Positions 24,186 to 32,546 of a stretch of 47,293 nt of DNA are shown here, in pieces. Within the stretch, counting starts at the first letter, position 1. Every line of letters starts with the position of its first letter. A program made the translations under genes and the position numbers. The notes under the pieces were generated by a model, which searched no databases, had not been told where the DNA came from, and saw only the letters and a program-made list of their open reading frames with translations. The DNA is from Vibrio methylphosphonaticus (GTDB lineage Bacteria > Pseudomonadota > Gammaproteobacteria > Enterobacterales > Vibrionaceae): positions 1 to 47,293 of the forward strand of contig NZ_JAMKMS010000026.1 of NCBI RefSeq assembly GCF_023634655.1. Reading direction: 5' to 3'.

Positions 24186-25487
24186 GTGGAATGGCAAGTT
24201 ATTATTGTTTTATTTGGTAGTTTCTTTCTCTTTTTAGGGCTAGGTGTACCAATTTCATTCGCGATTGGTATCGCATCATTATTAACCGTTATGCTTTCTT
24301 TACCGTTTGATGCTGCGATTGCGGTTATTTCGCAAAAAATGGCATCAGGTCTAGATAGTTTCGCCTTGCTCGCAATACCGTTCTTTATCCTCGCGGGTAA
24401 TATTATGAACCAAGGTGGTATCGCAATTCGTTTGATTGAGTTTGCAAAGGTTCTTGGTGGTCGTTTACCAGGGTCTCTTGCACACGTTAACGTATTAGCA
24501 AACATGATGTTTGGTGCAATTTCTGGTTCAGCTGTCGCCTCTGCAGCGGCCGTGGGTGGCACAATGGCACCGTTACAAAAGAAAGAAGGTTATGATCCCG
24601 CTTTCTCTGCCGCGGTTAACATTACTTCGTGCCCTACAGGTCTATTGATTCCGCCAAGTAATACTTTCATTGTTTACTCTTTGATCTCTGGTGGTACTTC
24701 TATCGGTGCACTTTTCCTTGGTGGTTACATTCCAGGAATGCTGATGGGTCTTAGTCTGATGTTGGTGGCTGGTTTTATTGCGAAGCGTCGTGGTTATCCA
24801 GTATCGCCTAAGCCAAGTGGCTCAGAAGTCATGAAAAAGACGTGGGACGCTCTACCTAGTTTAAGCTTAATCGTTGTTATCATGGGCGGTATCATTGGTG
24901 GTATCTTCACAGCAACGGAAGCGTCAGCCATTGCGGTTGTTTATACGTTACTTCTAGCGGTCGTGTTCTACCGTGAAGTCAGCATCAAACAGCTTCCAAG
25001 TATCATTCTTGAATCTGTGGTTACCACATCAATTGTGCTTCTTTTGATCGGTGCTTCAATGGGGATGTCTTGGGCGATGGCGAACGCTGATATCCCTTAT
25101 ATGATCAGCGATGCTCTTGTCGCAGTATCAGATAATCCAATCATTATCTTACTGATTATCAACGTTATCCTATTGGTCGTTGGTATCTTCATGGACATGA
25201 CACCAGCACTATTAATTTTCACACCTATTTTCCTACCAATAGCGATGGATCTAGGTATGGATCCAGTACATTTCGGCATCATGATGACGTTCAACCTAGC
25301 AATTGGTATCTGTACTCCACCAGTAGGCTCTGCACTGTTCATCGGCTGTTCTGTCGCGAAGGTCAAAATCGACAAGGTGGTTAAGCCATTATTACCTTTC
25401 TATGCGGTACTGATTCTGGCACTCATGCTTGTGACATTCATCCCACAACTTAGTCTGGCACTGCCTCAATTCTTCCTAGGCTACTAG
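24186..25487 (+). CDS. dctM: TRAP transporter large permease
   Basis: A 433-residue DctM-family permease with about twelve hydrophobic helices. It catalyses sodium-coupled uptake of the DctP-bound acid. Typical family stretches include FFILAGNIMNQGGIA, NMMFGAISGSAVASAAAVGG, TATEASAIAVVYTLLL and MTFNLAIGICTPPVGSALF. It begins with GTG at 24186 (MEWQVIIV) after the ribosome site AAGGAA; no ATG start fits better. It is followed by an intercistronic hairpin and the GH31 gene. Confidence 0.94.
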   Translation: MEWQVIIVLFGSFFLFLGLGVPISFAIGIASLLTVMLSLPFDAAIAVISQKMASGLDSFALLAIPFFILAGNIMNQGGIAIRLIEFAKVLGGRLPGSLAHVNVLANMMFGAISGSAVASAAAVGGTMAPLQKKEGYDPAFSAAVNITSCPTGLLIPPSNTFIVYSLISGGTSIGALFLGGYIPGMLMGLSLMLVAGFIAKRRGYPVSPKPSGSEVMKKTWDALPSLSLIVVIMGGIIGGIFTATEASAIAVVYTLLLAVVFYREVSIKQLPSIILESVVTTSIVLLLIGASMGMSWAMANADIPYMISDALVAVSDNPIIILLIINVILLVVGIFMDMTPALLIFTPIFLPIAMDLGMDPVHFGIMMTFNLAIGICTPPVGSALFIGCSVAKVKIDKVVKPLLPFYAVLILALMLVTFIPQLSLALPQFFLGY

Positions 25488-25526
25488 TCACACGACGTCA
25501 CTCAGTATTTCTAATAAATTTATAAC

Positions 25527-25550
25527 GAGAGCCCAATGTAAAGGGCTCTC
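25527..25550 (+). promoter_or_regulatory. Intercistronic hairpin between dctM and the GH31 gene
   Basis: GAGAGCCC (25527-25534) and GGGCTCTC (25543-25550) form a perfect 8-bp stem with an 8-nt loop inside the 83-nt gap. No T-run follows, so a role in message stability or partial termination is inferred. Confidence 0.55.
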
Positions 25551-25570
25551 TCATCAAATCGGAATTCATA

Positions 25571-27973
25571 ATGAAAAGCTTAAAAAACTGGACATTCAAT
25601 AAGCAAGACAATAATGAAATCATCCTAAGTGTGGATGAGAAGCATGCTCTGCACCTATTCGTATTAGAAACTAACCTTATCCGTGTTCTTATTAAGCGCA
25701 AAAACGAGCTTCGTTTAGATCGTACGTGGATGGTTGCCCCAGATGGGCAAGATGTGCCTTGGGAAGGTCGTGACCGTATGTCGACAGACGGTTTTTCTCT
25801 ACCAAACTTTAAGTTAAACCAAAACGAACAACAGGTCGTCATTGAGACGGAGCAACTCCGTCTCACTGTGCACCAACCCCTTTGGATGGAGTGGGAACAC
25901 AACGTTGATGGCGAGTGGATGCCACTAACAAAAGACCGCAAAACAGGCGCGTACCAACTGGGTGTATCTGAACCGGGTATTAGCCATTACATGAACCGTG
26001 GTGATGATGAGTTTTACTACGGCCTGGGCGAAAAAACAGGTAATCTAAACCGCGAAGGTCGTCGCTTTGAAATGCGTAATCTTGATGCGATGGGCTATGA
26101 TGCGAGCAAGACTGATCCACTGTATAAACACGTCCCATTTTATATTACAAAAACAACATCAGACGACAGTGCTGCTTCTTTCGGTGTATTCTACGATAAC
26201 CTTGCAAGCTGCTGGTTTGATCTAGGTAATGAGCTCGATAATTACCACATTAAGTACCGTAGCTACCGCGCAGAAGATGGTGATATTGACCTGTACTTCA
26301 TGTATGGAGAAAGCATCAAAAGTGTCACTAAGCAATTCGTAAGTCTGACTGGTGGTACGGCATTTGGTCCTAAGTGGAGCTTAGGTTACAGCGGGTCAAC
26401 AATGCAATACACCGACGCGCCAAACTCTCAAGAATTACTAGAAGGCTTCGTTGACCACTGTGCTGATCACGGTATGCCATGTGATTCATTCCAACTCTCT
26501 TCAGGCTACACATCAATTGGTGACCTACGTTATGTATTCAACTGGAACTACGATAAGGTGCCAAACCCTGAGGCAATGTCAGAGCATTTCCACAACAATG
26601 GCTTAAAGTTAGCGGCAAATATTAAGCCTTGTCTACTCCACGATCACCCTCGCTTTGAAGAAGCAAAAGAGCAAGGCCTATTTATTAAAGACTCTGAAAT
26701 CGATCAACCAGAAAACTCTGTATTCTGGGATGCAGACGGTTCACACCTTGACTTCACAAACCCTAAAACGGTTAAGTGGTGGCAGGATAATGTGAAAGAA
26801 CAACTGCTTGAAAAAGGCATTGATTCAACTTGGAATGATAACAACGAATACGAGATCTGGGATAAAGGCGCGCGATGCTTTGGTTTCGGTAAAGAAATTC
26901 CTGTAAGCCTAATTCGTCCTCTTCAGCCATTATTGATGATGCGTGCGTCTTACGAAGCACAAACAGAATTTGCTCCTGAACTTCGTCCGTATCTGATCTC
27001 TCGTTCTGGTTGTCCTGGCATGAATCGTTACGTACAAACCTGGAGCGGAGATAACCGAACAAACTGGACAAGCCTTAAGTACAACATCAAGATGGGACTA
27101 GGTATGAGCCTGTCTGGCCTATACAACCTTGGTCACGATGTCGGTGGCTTTTCTGGTGAGAAACCCGATCCAGAGTTGTTCGCTCGCTGGGTCCAAAATG
27201 GCGTGATGAACCCGCGTTTCACTATCCATTCTTGGAACGATGATGGCACGGTGAACGAACCATGGATGCACCCATCGGTCACACCGATAATTCGTGACGC
27301 TATGAAGATTCGTTATCAACTTCTTCCTTATATTTATGATTCTCTATACCAAGCGCACGCATTTGACGAGCCGATGCTGCGTCCAACATTCTTAGATCAT
27401 GAGCACGATGCGAACACATTTGTAGAAAACGATGATTACCTGCTAGGTAAAGATCTACTGGTCGCTTCAATCGTTGAAGAAGGTCAGCGTCAACGTCAAG
27501 TTTATCTGCCAAATAACGAAAAGGGTTGGTACGACTACTATACCGGTCAATGGTACAGCGCTGGCAGCACTGTCACGGTTGATGCACCGCTGGAACGTAT
27601 CCCGCTTCTCGCACGCGCAGGCTCAATCATTCCAACCAGTGAGCGTATTGCCAATGCTGACGCGAAGAAAGATGACCGTCGTGGTTTGAATATCTACCCA
27701 CTTCAAGGTGTAGGTTGCAGCCAAAGTAGCCTATTCGATGATGATGGTGAGTCGAATGGTTATCAGTCTGGCGATCACATTACCTTAGACATCGAAATGA
27801 CATGCGACAACAGCACGATTGAACTTACTATTATTCGCTCTGGTGATTTCAAGCCTGCTTACGAAGCACTAACGCTTCGTTTGCCACAAGGTGAAACTCG
27901 TCAGCTTGTTATCAACGGCGAAACGTACCAAAACGGTGCCGCGTTTCCACTTGCATGTGCAATCGCTAAATAA
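25571..27973 (+). CDS. GH31-family alpha-glycosidase, cytoplasmic
   Basis: An 800-residue GH31 enzyme without a signal peptide, hydrolysing an alpha-glycoside with retention. It has an N-terminal beta-sandwich (to about 240, with YGLGEKTGNLNREGRRFEM) and a TIM barrel. The nucleophile is Asp423 in STWNDNNEYEIWD and the acid/base Asp494 in TWSGDNRTNW. The C-terminal beta domains include LARAGSIIPTSE. The WNDNNEYE form fits alpha-glucosidase-like members rather than alpha-xylosidases or sulfoquinovosidases. It is cotranscribed with the TRAP permease and uxuB-uxaC, so its substrate is probably imported and acidic. No E. coli uxu cluster carries it. The exact specificity is unknown; alpha-glucuronosyl-glycerol is my hypothesis. 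Confidence 0.88.
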   Translation: MKSLKNWTFNKQDNNEIILSVDEKHALHLFVLETNLIRVLIKRKNELRLDRTWMVAPDGQDVPWEGRDRMSTDGFSLPNFKLNQNEQQVVIETEQLRLTVHQPLWMEWEHNVDGEWMPLTKDRKTGAYQLGVSEPGISHYMNRGDDEFYYGLGEKTGNLNREGRRFEMRNLDAMGYDASKTDPLYKHVPFYITKTTSDDSAASFGVFYDNLASCWFDLGNELDNYHIKYRSYRAEDGDIDLYFMYGESIKSVTKQFVSLTGGTAFGPKWSLGYSGSTMQYTDAPNSQELLEGFVDHCADHGMPCDSFQLSSGYTSIGDLRYVFNWNYDKVPNPEAMSEHFHNNGLKLAANIKPCLLHDHPRFEEAKEQGLFIKDSEIDQPENSVFWDADGSHLDFTNPKTVKWWQDNVKEQLLEKGIDSTWNDNNEYEIWDKGARCFGFGKEIPVSLIRPLQPLLMMRASYEAQTEFAPELRPYLISRSGCPGMNRYVQTWSGDNRTNWTSLKYNIKMGLGMSLSGLYNLGHDVGGFSGEKPDPELFARWVQNGVMNPRFTIHSWNDDGTVNEPWMHPSVTPIIRDAMKIRYQLLPYIYDSLYQAHAFDEPMLRPTFLDHEHDANTFVENDDYLLGKDLLVASIVEEGQRQRQVYLPNNEKGWYDYYTGQWYSAGSTVTVDAPLERIPLLARAGSIIPTSERIANADAKKDDRRGLNIYPLQGVGCSQSSLFDDDGESNGYQSGDHITLDIEMTCDNSTIELTIIRSGDFKPAYEALTLRLPQGETRQLVINGETYQNGAAFPLACAIAK

Positions 27974-27985
27974 GGAACAGATTCA

Positions 27986-29449
27986 ATGACTAATATTAGC
28001 AATCAACCACTAAACGCATCAGTAAGCCAACCCACTTATGATCGTTCCAAGCTAAAATCTCGAATCGTTCACCTAGGATTTGGCGCGTTTCATCGTGCCC
28101 ACCAAGGCCTTTTTACAGACGAAGTTGCTCGTAAAACAGAAAGCGATTGGGGGATGTGTGAAGTCAACCTGTTTGGTGGTGAAGATCTAATCAAATCTCT
28201 ACGTGAGCAAAACCATTTATACACAGTTGCCGAGAAAGGTGCGGAATCAACGGATGTGAAAATCATCGGGTCTGTAAACGAATCTCTACATCCAAGCTGT
28301 GATGGTACTGACGCTGTTATAGAAAAGATGGCTGAACCTCAAGTTGCCATCGTTTCTATGACAATTACAGAAAAGGGCTATTGTGCCGATCCGGCAACGG
28401 GTCTCCTAGATAAGAATAACGCATTAGTTATCGCTGATCTTGCAAACCCAACACAGCCAAAATCGGCATTGGGTTACATCGTCCAAGCACTGAAGATTCG
28501 TCGAGAGCGGGGCTTAACGCCATTCACCGTCATGTCTTGTGATAATGTTCAAGAGAATGGCCATGTCGCAAAAGCGGCGATACTGGAATTTGCACAACTG
28601 CTTGATGCGGAGCTTGGGGCTTGGATAGAAGCCAATGTAACCTTCCCATGTACAATGGTTGACCGTATCGTTCCCGCGGCAACAGAAGAAACGCTAAATG
28701 AGATCACTGAATTACTTGGCGTTCAAGACCCTTGTGGCATTGCATGTGAACCTTTCCGTCAATGGGTGATTGAAGATAATTTTGTGGCTGGCCGTCCAGA
28801 TTGGAACCTCGCGGGCGCTGAATTTGTTGCCGACGTTGTGCCATACGAAGAAATGAAGTTGCGCATGCTAAACGGCAGCCATTCATTTCTTGCTTACCTC
28901 GGCTACCTTGGTGGTTACGCTCACATCTCTGACACTATGACAGATGAAGGCTATCGCACGGCTGCATTCGACATGATGATGCAAGCCCAAGCCCCTTCAT
29001 TAAATATGCCTGAAGGGACGGATCTTGAAGGTTACGCTAAACTGCTGATTGACCGTTTCACGAACCCAAGTTTGAAGCACAAAACGTGGCAGATAGCGAT
29101 GGACGGTAGCCAGAAAATTCCTCAGCGTATGGGGGGAAGTTTACGCTTCCACTTAGAGCAAGGCTCAGATTTTAAATGGTTAGCCGCGGGTATTGCAGGC
29201 TGGATGCGTTATGTTTCAGCGGTAGATGAGCAGGGTAACGACATCGATGTACGTGACCCAATGGCTGATATGCTAAAAAGTGTATGCGATGAACACGGCC
29301 ACAATGTTTCTGTGGTTCCAGCATTATTGTCTGTTGAAGCGGTTTTTGCTCCTGAGATTGGCAAAAACGCACGAGTTATCAAAGAAGTAAGCGCAGCATA
29401 CCAATCTTTGATTGAGAGTGGCGCACGTGCAACTGTAGCGGCACTATAA
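27986..29449 (+). CDS. uxuB: Fructuronate reductase (mannonate oxidoreductase)
   Basis: Reduces D-fructuronate to D-mannonate with NADH, the second step of glucuronate use. The 487 residues (E. coli UxuB 486) belong to the long-chain mannitol dehydrogenase group. The NAD-binding N-terminus is RIVHLGFGAFHRAHQG, followed by VSMTITEKGYC, MSCDNVQENG and MVDRIVPA. The catalytic Lys region is KLRMLNGSHSFLAYLG. AAGGAA lies 9 nt before ATG. The gene begins 12 nt after the GH31 stop and ends 13 nt before uxaC. Confidence 0.95.
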   Translation: MTNISNQPLNASVSQPTYDRSKLKSRIVHLGFGAFHRAHQGLFTDEVARKTESDWGMCEVNLFGGEDLIKSLREQNHLYTVAEKGAESTDVKIIGSVNESLHPSCDGTDAVIEKMAEPQVAIVSMTITEKGYCADPATGLLDKNNALVIADLANPTQPKSALGYIVQALKIRRERGLTPFTVMSCDNVQENGHVAKAAILEFAQLLDAELGAWIEANVTFPCTMVDRIVPAATEETLNEITELLGVQDPCGIACEPFRQWVIEDNFVAGRPDWNLAGAEFVADVVPYEEMKLRMLNGSHSFLAYLGYLGGYAHISDTMTDEGYRTAAFDMMMQAQAPSLNMPEGTDLEGYAKLLIDRFTNPSLKHKTWQIAMDGSQKIPQRMGGSLRFHLEQGSDFKWLAAGIAGWMRYVSAVDEQGNDIDVRDPMADMLKSVCDEHGHNVSVVPALLSVEAVFAPEIGKNARVIKEVSAAYQSLIESGARATVAAL

Positions 29450-29462
29450 GAGGAATAATGAA

Positions 29463-30866
29463 ATGAAAAACTTTTTATGTGATGATTTCTTATTGAGCAA
29501 TGAGACGGCTCGACGCCTCTACCATGAGCATGCTGCGGACCAGCCAATTTTTGATTACCACTGCCACTTAAACCCAGCAGAAGTCGCTCAAGACCGTCAA
29601 TTTGAAAACCTAAGCCAAATTTGGCTTGCAGGCGATCACTACAAATGGCGTGGTATGCGTTCCGCAGGTATTGAGGAGCGCTTAATTACCGGTGATGCTT
29701 CTGAAAAAGAGAAGTTCCAAGCATGGGCGAAAACCGTTCCAATGACACTCGGAAACCCTCTTTTTCATTGGACTCATCTAGAGCTGCGTCGTCCATTTGG
29801 TATTACCAACAAACTGTTGGGTCCCGATACGGCAGAAAGTATTTGGCACGAATGTAATGACATGCTGAAAACGCCTGAGTTCTCTGCTCGCGGCATTATG
29901 AAGCAGATGAACGTTGTCATGGCTGGAACAACGGATGATCCTATCGATTCACTCGAACACCATAAAGCTATCGCTGCAGATAACGGGTTTGATGTTGAGG
30001 TTCTACCAAGCTGGCGTCCAGACAAAGCATTCAAAATTGAACTCGATGGCTTTGCTGATTATATGAGGCAACTCGGTCAGGCTTCGGACATTGAAATCAC
30101 AAGTTTTGATGCTCTCACCCAAGCTTTAAATGTTCGCCTAAAACACTTTGATGCCCATGGCTGCCGCGCAGCTGACCATGGCATTGAAGTGGTTCGCTAC
30201 GCGATAATTCCATCAGAGAAAGTACTTGATAGCTTAATTACTCGTCGTCAAAGCGGCGAAGTTCTGACAGAAGAAGAATGTGCACAGTTTTCAACCGCGG
30301 TACAAGTATGGCTTGGCAAGCGTTACGCGCAGCTTGGTTGGGTTATGCAGTTACACATTGGTGCACAACGTAACAACAGCACTCGTATGTTTAAGTTACT
30401 GGGTCCTGACGCAGGTTTTGATTCTATTAGCGATCGTACGTTCGCATTTGAATTGGCGCACCTACTGGATGAAATGGACCAAACTGACGAGCTACCGAAG
30501 ACTATCTTATACTGCCTCAACCCTCGTGATAATGAGATGATGGCAACTATGATTGGTAACTTCCAAGGTGGTGGCATTGCAGGGAAAGTACAATTTGGTT
30601 CAGGTTGGTGGTTCAACGATCAAAAAGATGGAATGACGCGCCAAATGGAACAATTGTCACAGCTAGGTTTATTGAGCCAGTTTGTCGGAATGTTAACGGA
30701 CTCTCGTAGCTTCCTTTCTTATACTCGCCATGAGTACTTCCGTCGCATCCTATGTGACATGGTGGGTCGCTGGGCTGAGAATGGGGAAGTACCTAATGAC
30801 CTATCTCTATTAGGCCCAATGGTTGAAGATATTAGTTTTAACAATGCAAAATGTTACTTTGCATAG
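29463..30866 (+). CDS. uxaC: Glucuronate isomerase
   Basis: Interconverts D-glucuronate and D-fructuronate (also galacturonate and tagaturonate), the entry step. The 467 residues (E. coli UxaC 470) show the amidohydrolase-like metal motif FDYHCHLNPAEVAQD, then WRGMRSAGIEERLITG, TTDDPIDSLEHH, MQLHIGAQRNNSTRMF, GSGWWFNDQKDGM and LTDSRSFLSYTRHEYFRR. The ATG at 29463 is overlapped by a two-codon ORF (ATG AAA TGA, 29458-29466) placed nearer the GAGG ribosome site, a possible minor brake on initiation. Without uxaA or uxaB nearby, its role here is glucuronate breakdown. Confidence 0.95.
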   Translation: MKNFLCDDFLLSNETARRLYHEHAADQPIFDYHCHLNPAEVAQDRQFENLSQIWLAGDHYKWRGMRSAGIEERLITGDASEKEKFQAWAKTVPMTLGNPLFHWTHLELRRPFGITNKLLGPDTAESIWHECNDMLKTPEFSARGIMKQMNVVMAGTTDDPIDSLEHHKAIAADNGFDVEVLPSWRPDKAFKIELDGFADYMRQLGQASDIEITSFDALTQALNVRLKHFDAHGCRAADHGIEVVRYAIIPSEKVLDSLITRRQSGEVLTEEECAQFSTAVQVWLGKRYAQLGWVMQLHIGAQRNNSTRMFKLLGPDAGFDSISDRTFAFELAHLLDEMDQTDELPKTILYCLNPRDNEMMATMIGNFQGGGIAGKVQFGSGWWFNDQKDGMTRQMEQLSQLGLLSQFVGMLTDSRSFLSYTRHEYFRRILCDMVGRWAENGEVPNDLSLLGPMVEDISFNNAKCYFA

Positions 30867-30966
30867 TTAAGGCGTGAGTCAGACATTGATGAATAAGCGA
30901 AACGGCAAGCCGATTGGTTAGATGCAGCACATCGTTGCTAGAAGTACGTTTAATGCTGCGGTTTAT

Positions 30967-31000
30967 TTAATGTTACGGCTTAGTTAATGTTACGGCTTAT
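30967..31000. repeat. 17-bp tandem repeat after uxaC
   Basis: TTAATGTTACGGCTTAG (30967-30983) is followed directly by TTAATGTTACGGCTTAT (30984-31000). It lies in the 246-nt non-coding gap behind uxaC, which shows nothing else besides the terminator at 31055-31080. Confidence 0.75.
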
Positions 31001-31054
31001 TTAAGCGGTAGCAGCGAATTGGATACCGATTCAATCACCCACTGTTTCTGTGTA

Positions 31055-31080
31055 AACCTCTCCTTTGTGGGGAGGTTTTT
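31055..31080 (+). terminator. Strong intrinsic terminator of the dctQM-GH31-uxuB-uxaC operon
   Basis: AACCTCTCC (31055-31063) and GGGGAGGTT (31069-31077) pair over 9 bp with one G-T, followed by TTTTTGTTT. It lies 33 nt before the next gene, so the racemase-like gene must use its own promoter or readthrough. Confidence 0.85.
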
Positions 31081-31112
31081 GTTTAAGAATGGATAAAGGA
31101 ACATTGTCTGTT

Positions 31113-31757
31113 ATGAAAATATTGTTTCTTCACACCCTTGCTAGCAACATTGCGCTGTTCAAACCGCTCGCGGCTGAACGCTTCCCACAGCACGACCTCC
31201 ATCATGATTTACAAGAAGACTTCTTAACGGATATACGCAAGTACGGCCAAAACACGATGTCTACCCAGGCCATTCATGACTACCTCAATACACAGATAAA
31301 TATGGGTATGGATTATATCGTCTGCACCTGCTCCACATTGGGGCCAGTGGTGGACAGCTTTCCTAGTGAGTGTGTGTTCCGTGTCGATAAACCCATGGCA
31401 CAGCTTTGTAAGCATTACCAAACTATGCTTGTGTTAGTCACACTCGAAAGCACGATTGAACCCACACGTCAGTTGCTTGAATCGCAAAGTAACAGCACGA
31501 ATTTTGTTTTTCAGCTCATTGAAGGGGCCTGGGAGCATTACGCCTCTGGAGACGTGGATGCATTCAATCAGTGTATTGTCGATGGAGTTGGTGTGAGTTT
31601 GCGGCAAGATCACAGCTTTCAAGCCATTGTTCTGGCTCAAGCTTCGATGATGAGCGCCGCTCCGTTGATCTCAAAGGATCTTCAACTTTCCAATGTAATC
31701 CCGGTATTAACCAGCCCTGAAATATGCTTAAGTTACCTTGCTGAGCACCTTAACTAG
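31113..31757 (+). CDS. Asp/Glu/hydantoin racemase-like protein
   Basis: From ATG 31113 the product has 214 residues. It resembles the aspartate/glutamate racemase superfamily: N-terminal beta strand MKILFLHTLASN, the active-site loop IVCTCSTLGPV (Cys71 and Cys73) and a C-terminal IPVLTSPEICLSYLA. The usual second catalytic cysteine is replaced in the matching segment IVLAQASMMSAAP. A two-cysteine racemase mechanism is therefore unlikely; decarboxylase- or isomerase-like relatives use a single Cys. The function is not assigned. An upstream in-frame extension overlaps the terminator and is not used. It is 20 nt before the ygjV-like gene, so probably co-transcribed. Confidence 0.65.
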   Translation: MKILFLHTLASNIALFKPLAAERFPQHDLHHDLQEDFLTDIRKYGQNTMSTQAIHDYLNTQINMGMDYIVCTCSTLGPVVDSFPSECVFRVDKPMAQLCKHYQTMLVLVTLESTIEPTRQLLESQSNSTNFVFQLIEGAWEHYASGDVDAFNQCIVDGVGVSLRQDHSFQAIVLAQASMMSAAPLISKDLQLSNVIPVLTSPEICLSYLAEHLN

Positions 31758-31777
31758 ATTCATAAAGGAATAACGCG

Positions 31778-32272
31778 ATGATAGCAGCGCAAATCGTAGG
31801 TGGTATCGCTTTTTTATGTGGTGTCTTGGCCTTCTTACAAAAAGAAGATTTGCGCTTTCGCTATGGCATGGTCGGGTTCTGTTTCATCATGGCGATCCAC
31901 TTTGTCATGATGGACGCAACAGTGGCGGCGATCGGGGTCACGGTGAATGGTATTCGTGCTTTTGTGTCGATCAAAACGCAATCTCGATGGGTGATGTGGG
32001 TCTTTATCGTCTTGCTTATTGGCGTGACCGTACCACAGTTGAGTGCTCCGATTGAAGCACTGACAATCGTTGGTTCAGCCGTCGGAACTTGGGCTCTATT
32101 CTCGCTAACCGGTATCAAAATGCGTAGTGTGATCCTTTTTAATTCGTGCTGTTGGTTTATCCACAATCTGTGGTTAGGCTCGATAGGCGGTAGCTTGGTG
32201 GAAGGGACATTTATCATCACTAATTTGATGACGATTTATCGGATGTATGTAGCGGCTCAATCATCGAAGTAA
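31778..32272 (+). CDS. YgjV-family inner membrane protein
   Basis: A 164-residue protein with about five or six hydrophobic segments, resembling the E. coli YgjV family (IGVTVNGIRAFVSIKTQSRWVMWVF; FNSCCWFIHNLWLGSIGGSL). Its function is not established. In E. coli, ygjV lies next to the hexuronate genes uxaA-uxaC, so its occurrence behind uxaC here suggests a conserved link to uronate metabolism. AAAGGAA lies just upstream of ATG. It could also be a small vitamin- or metabolite-type transporter; I cannot tell. Confidence 0.72.
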   Translation: MIAAQIVGGIAFLCGVLAFLQKEDLRFRYGMVGFCFIMAIHFVMMDATVAAIGVTVNGIRAFVSIKTQSRWVMWVFIVLLIGVTVPQLSAPIEALTIVGSAVGTWALFSLTGIKMRSVILFNSCCWFIHNLWLGSIGGSLVEGTFIITNLMTIYRMYVAAQSSK

Positions 32273-32356
32273 GGTGATGGTTTGTTGAGTGTAGGTACTT
32301 ATATGCGTTCGTTTCGGGTCAGCATGTCACTTGGTAGTATCATTTCACGTTGATAT

Positions 32357-32370
32357 AAAGTGGCCACTTT
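32357..32370. promoter_or_regulatory. 14-bp perfect palindrome upstream of the secretion operon
   Basis: AAAGTGGCCACTTT is its own reverse complement and lies 177 nt upstream of the first ABC gene, in the only gap able to hold the operon promoter. It is a plausible operator for an unknown dimeric regulator. Confidence 0.35.
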
Positions 32371-32497
32371 TTACACGGCCTATCGGTTTCAAAATGGCAA
32401 GTGATCTCGCAAAATATCGGCTCTGGATGTCAATCCTAACGCGGCTACTTTGGATACTCCCAAAAAATAGTTAAATCAGTCCGTTATCTTGCAATAG

Positions 32498-32524
32498 TGA
32501 GATACGTGTACCAATCTTATCTCA
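32498..32524 (+). promoter_or_regulatory. Inverted repeat in the secretion-operon leader
   Basis: TGAGATA (32498-32504) and TATCTCA (32518-32524) pair around 13 nt, ending 11 nt before the AAGGA ribosome site. It may form a leader hairpin affecting translation, or be an operator. Confidence 0.35.
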
Positions 32525-32546
32525 TAAGCATAGATAAGGATTGTGT

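Noticed and set aside
25571..27973. Sulfoquinovose degradation cluster
   Set aside because: The GH31 lacks the sulfoquinovosidase-type nucleophile motif, and there are no sulfolactaldehyde or SQ-pathway genes; all catabolic genes are for glucuronate.
31065..31112. Longer start of the racemase-like gene
   Set aside because: It would start inside a strong terminator; the family-like N-terminus begins at ATG 31113.
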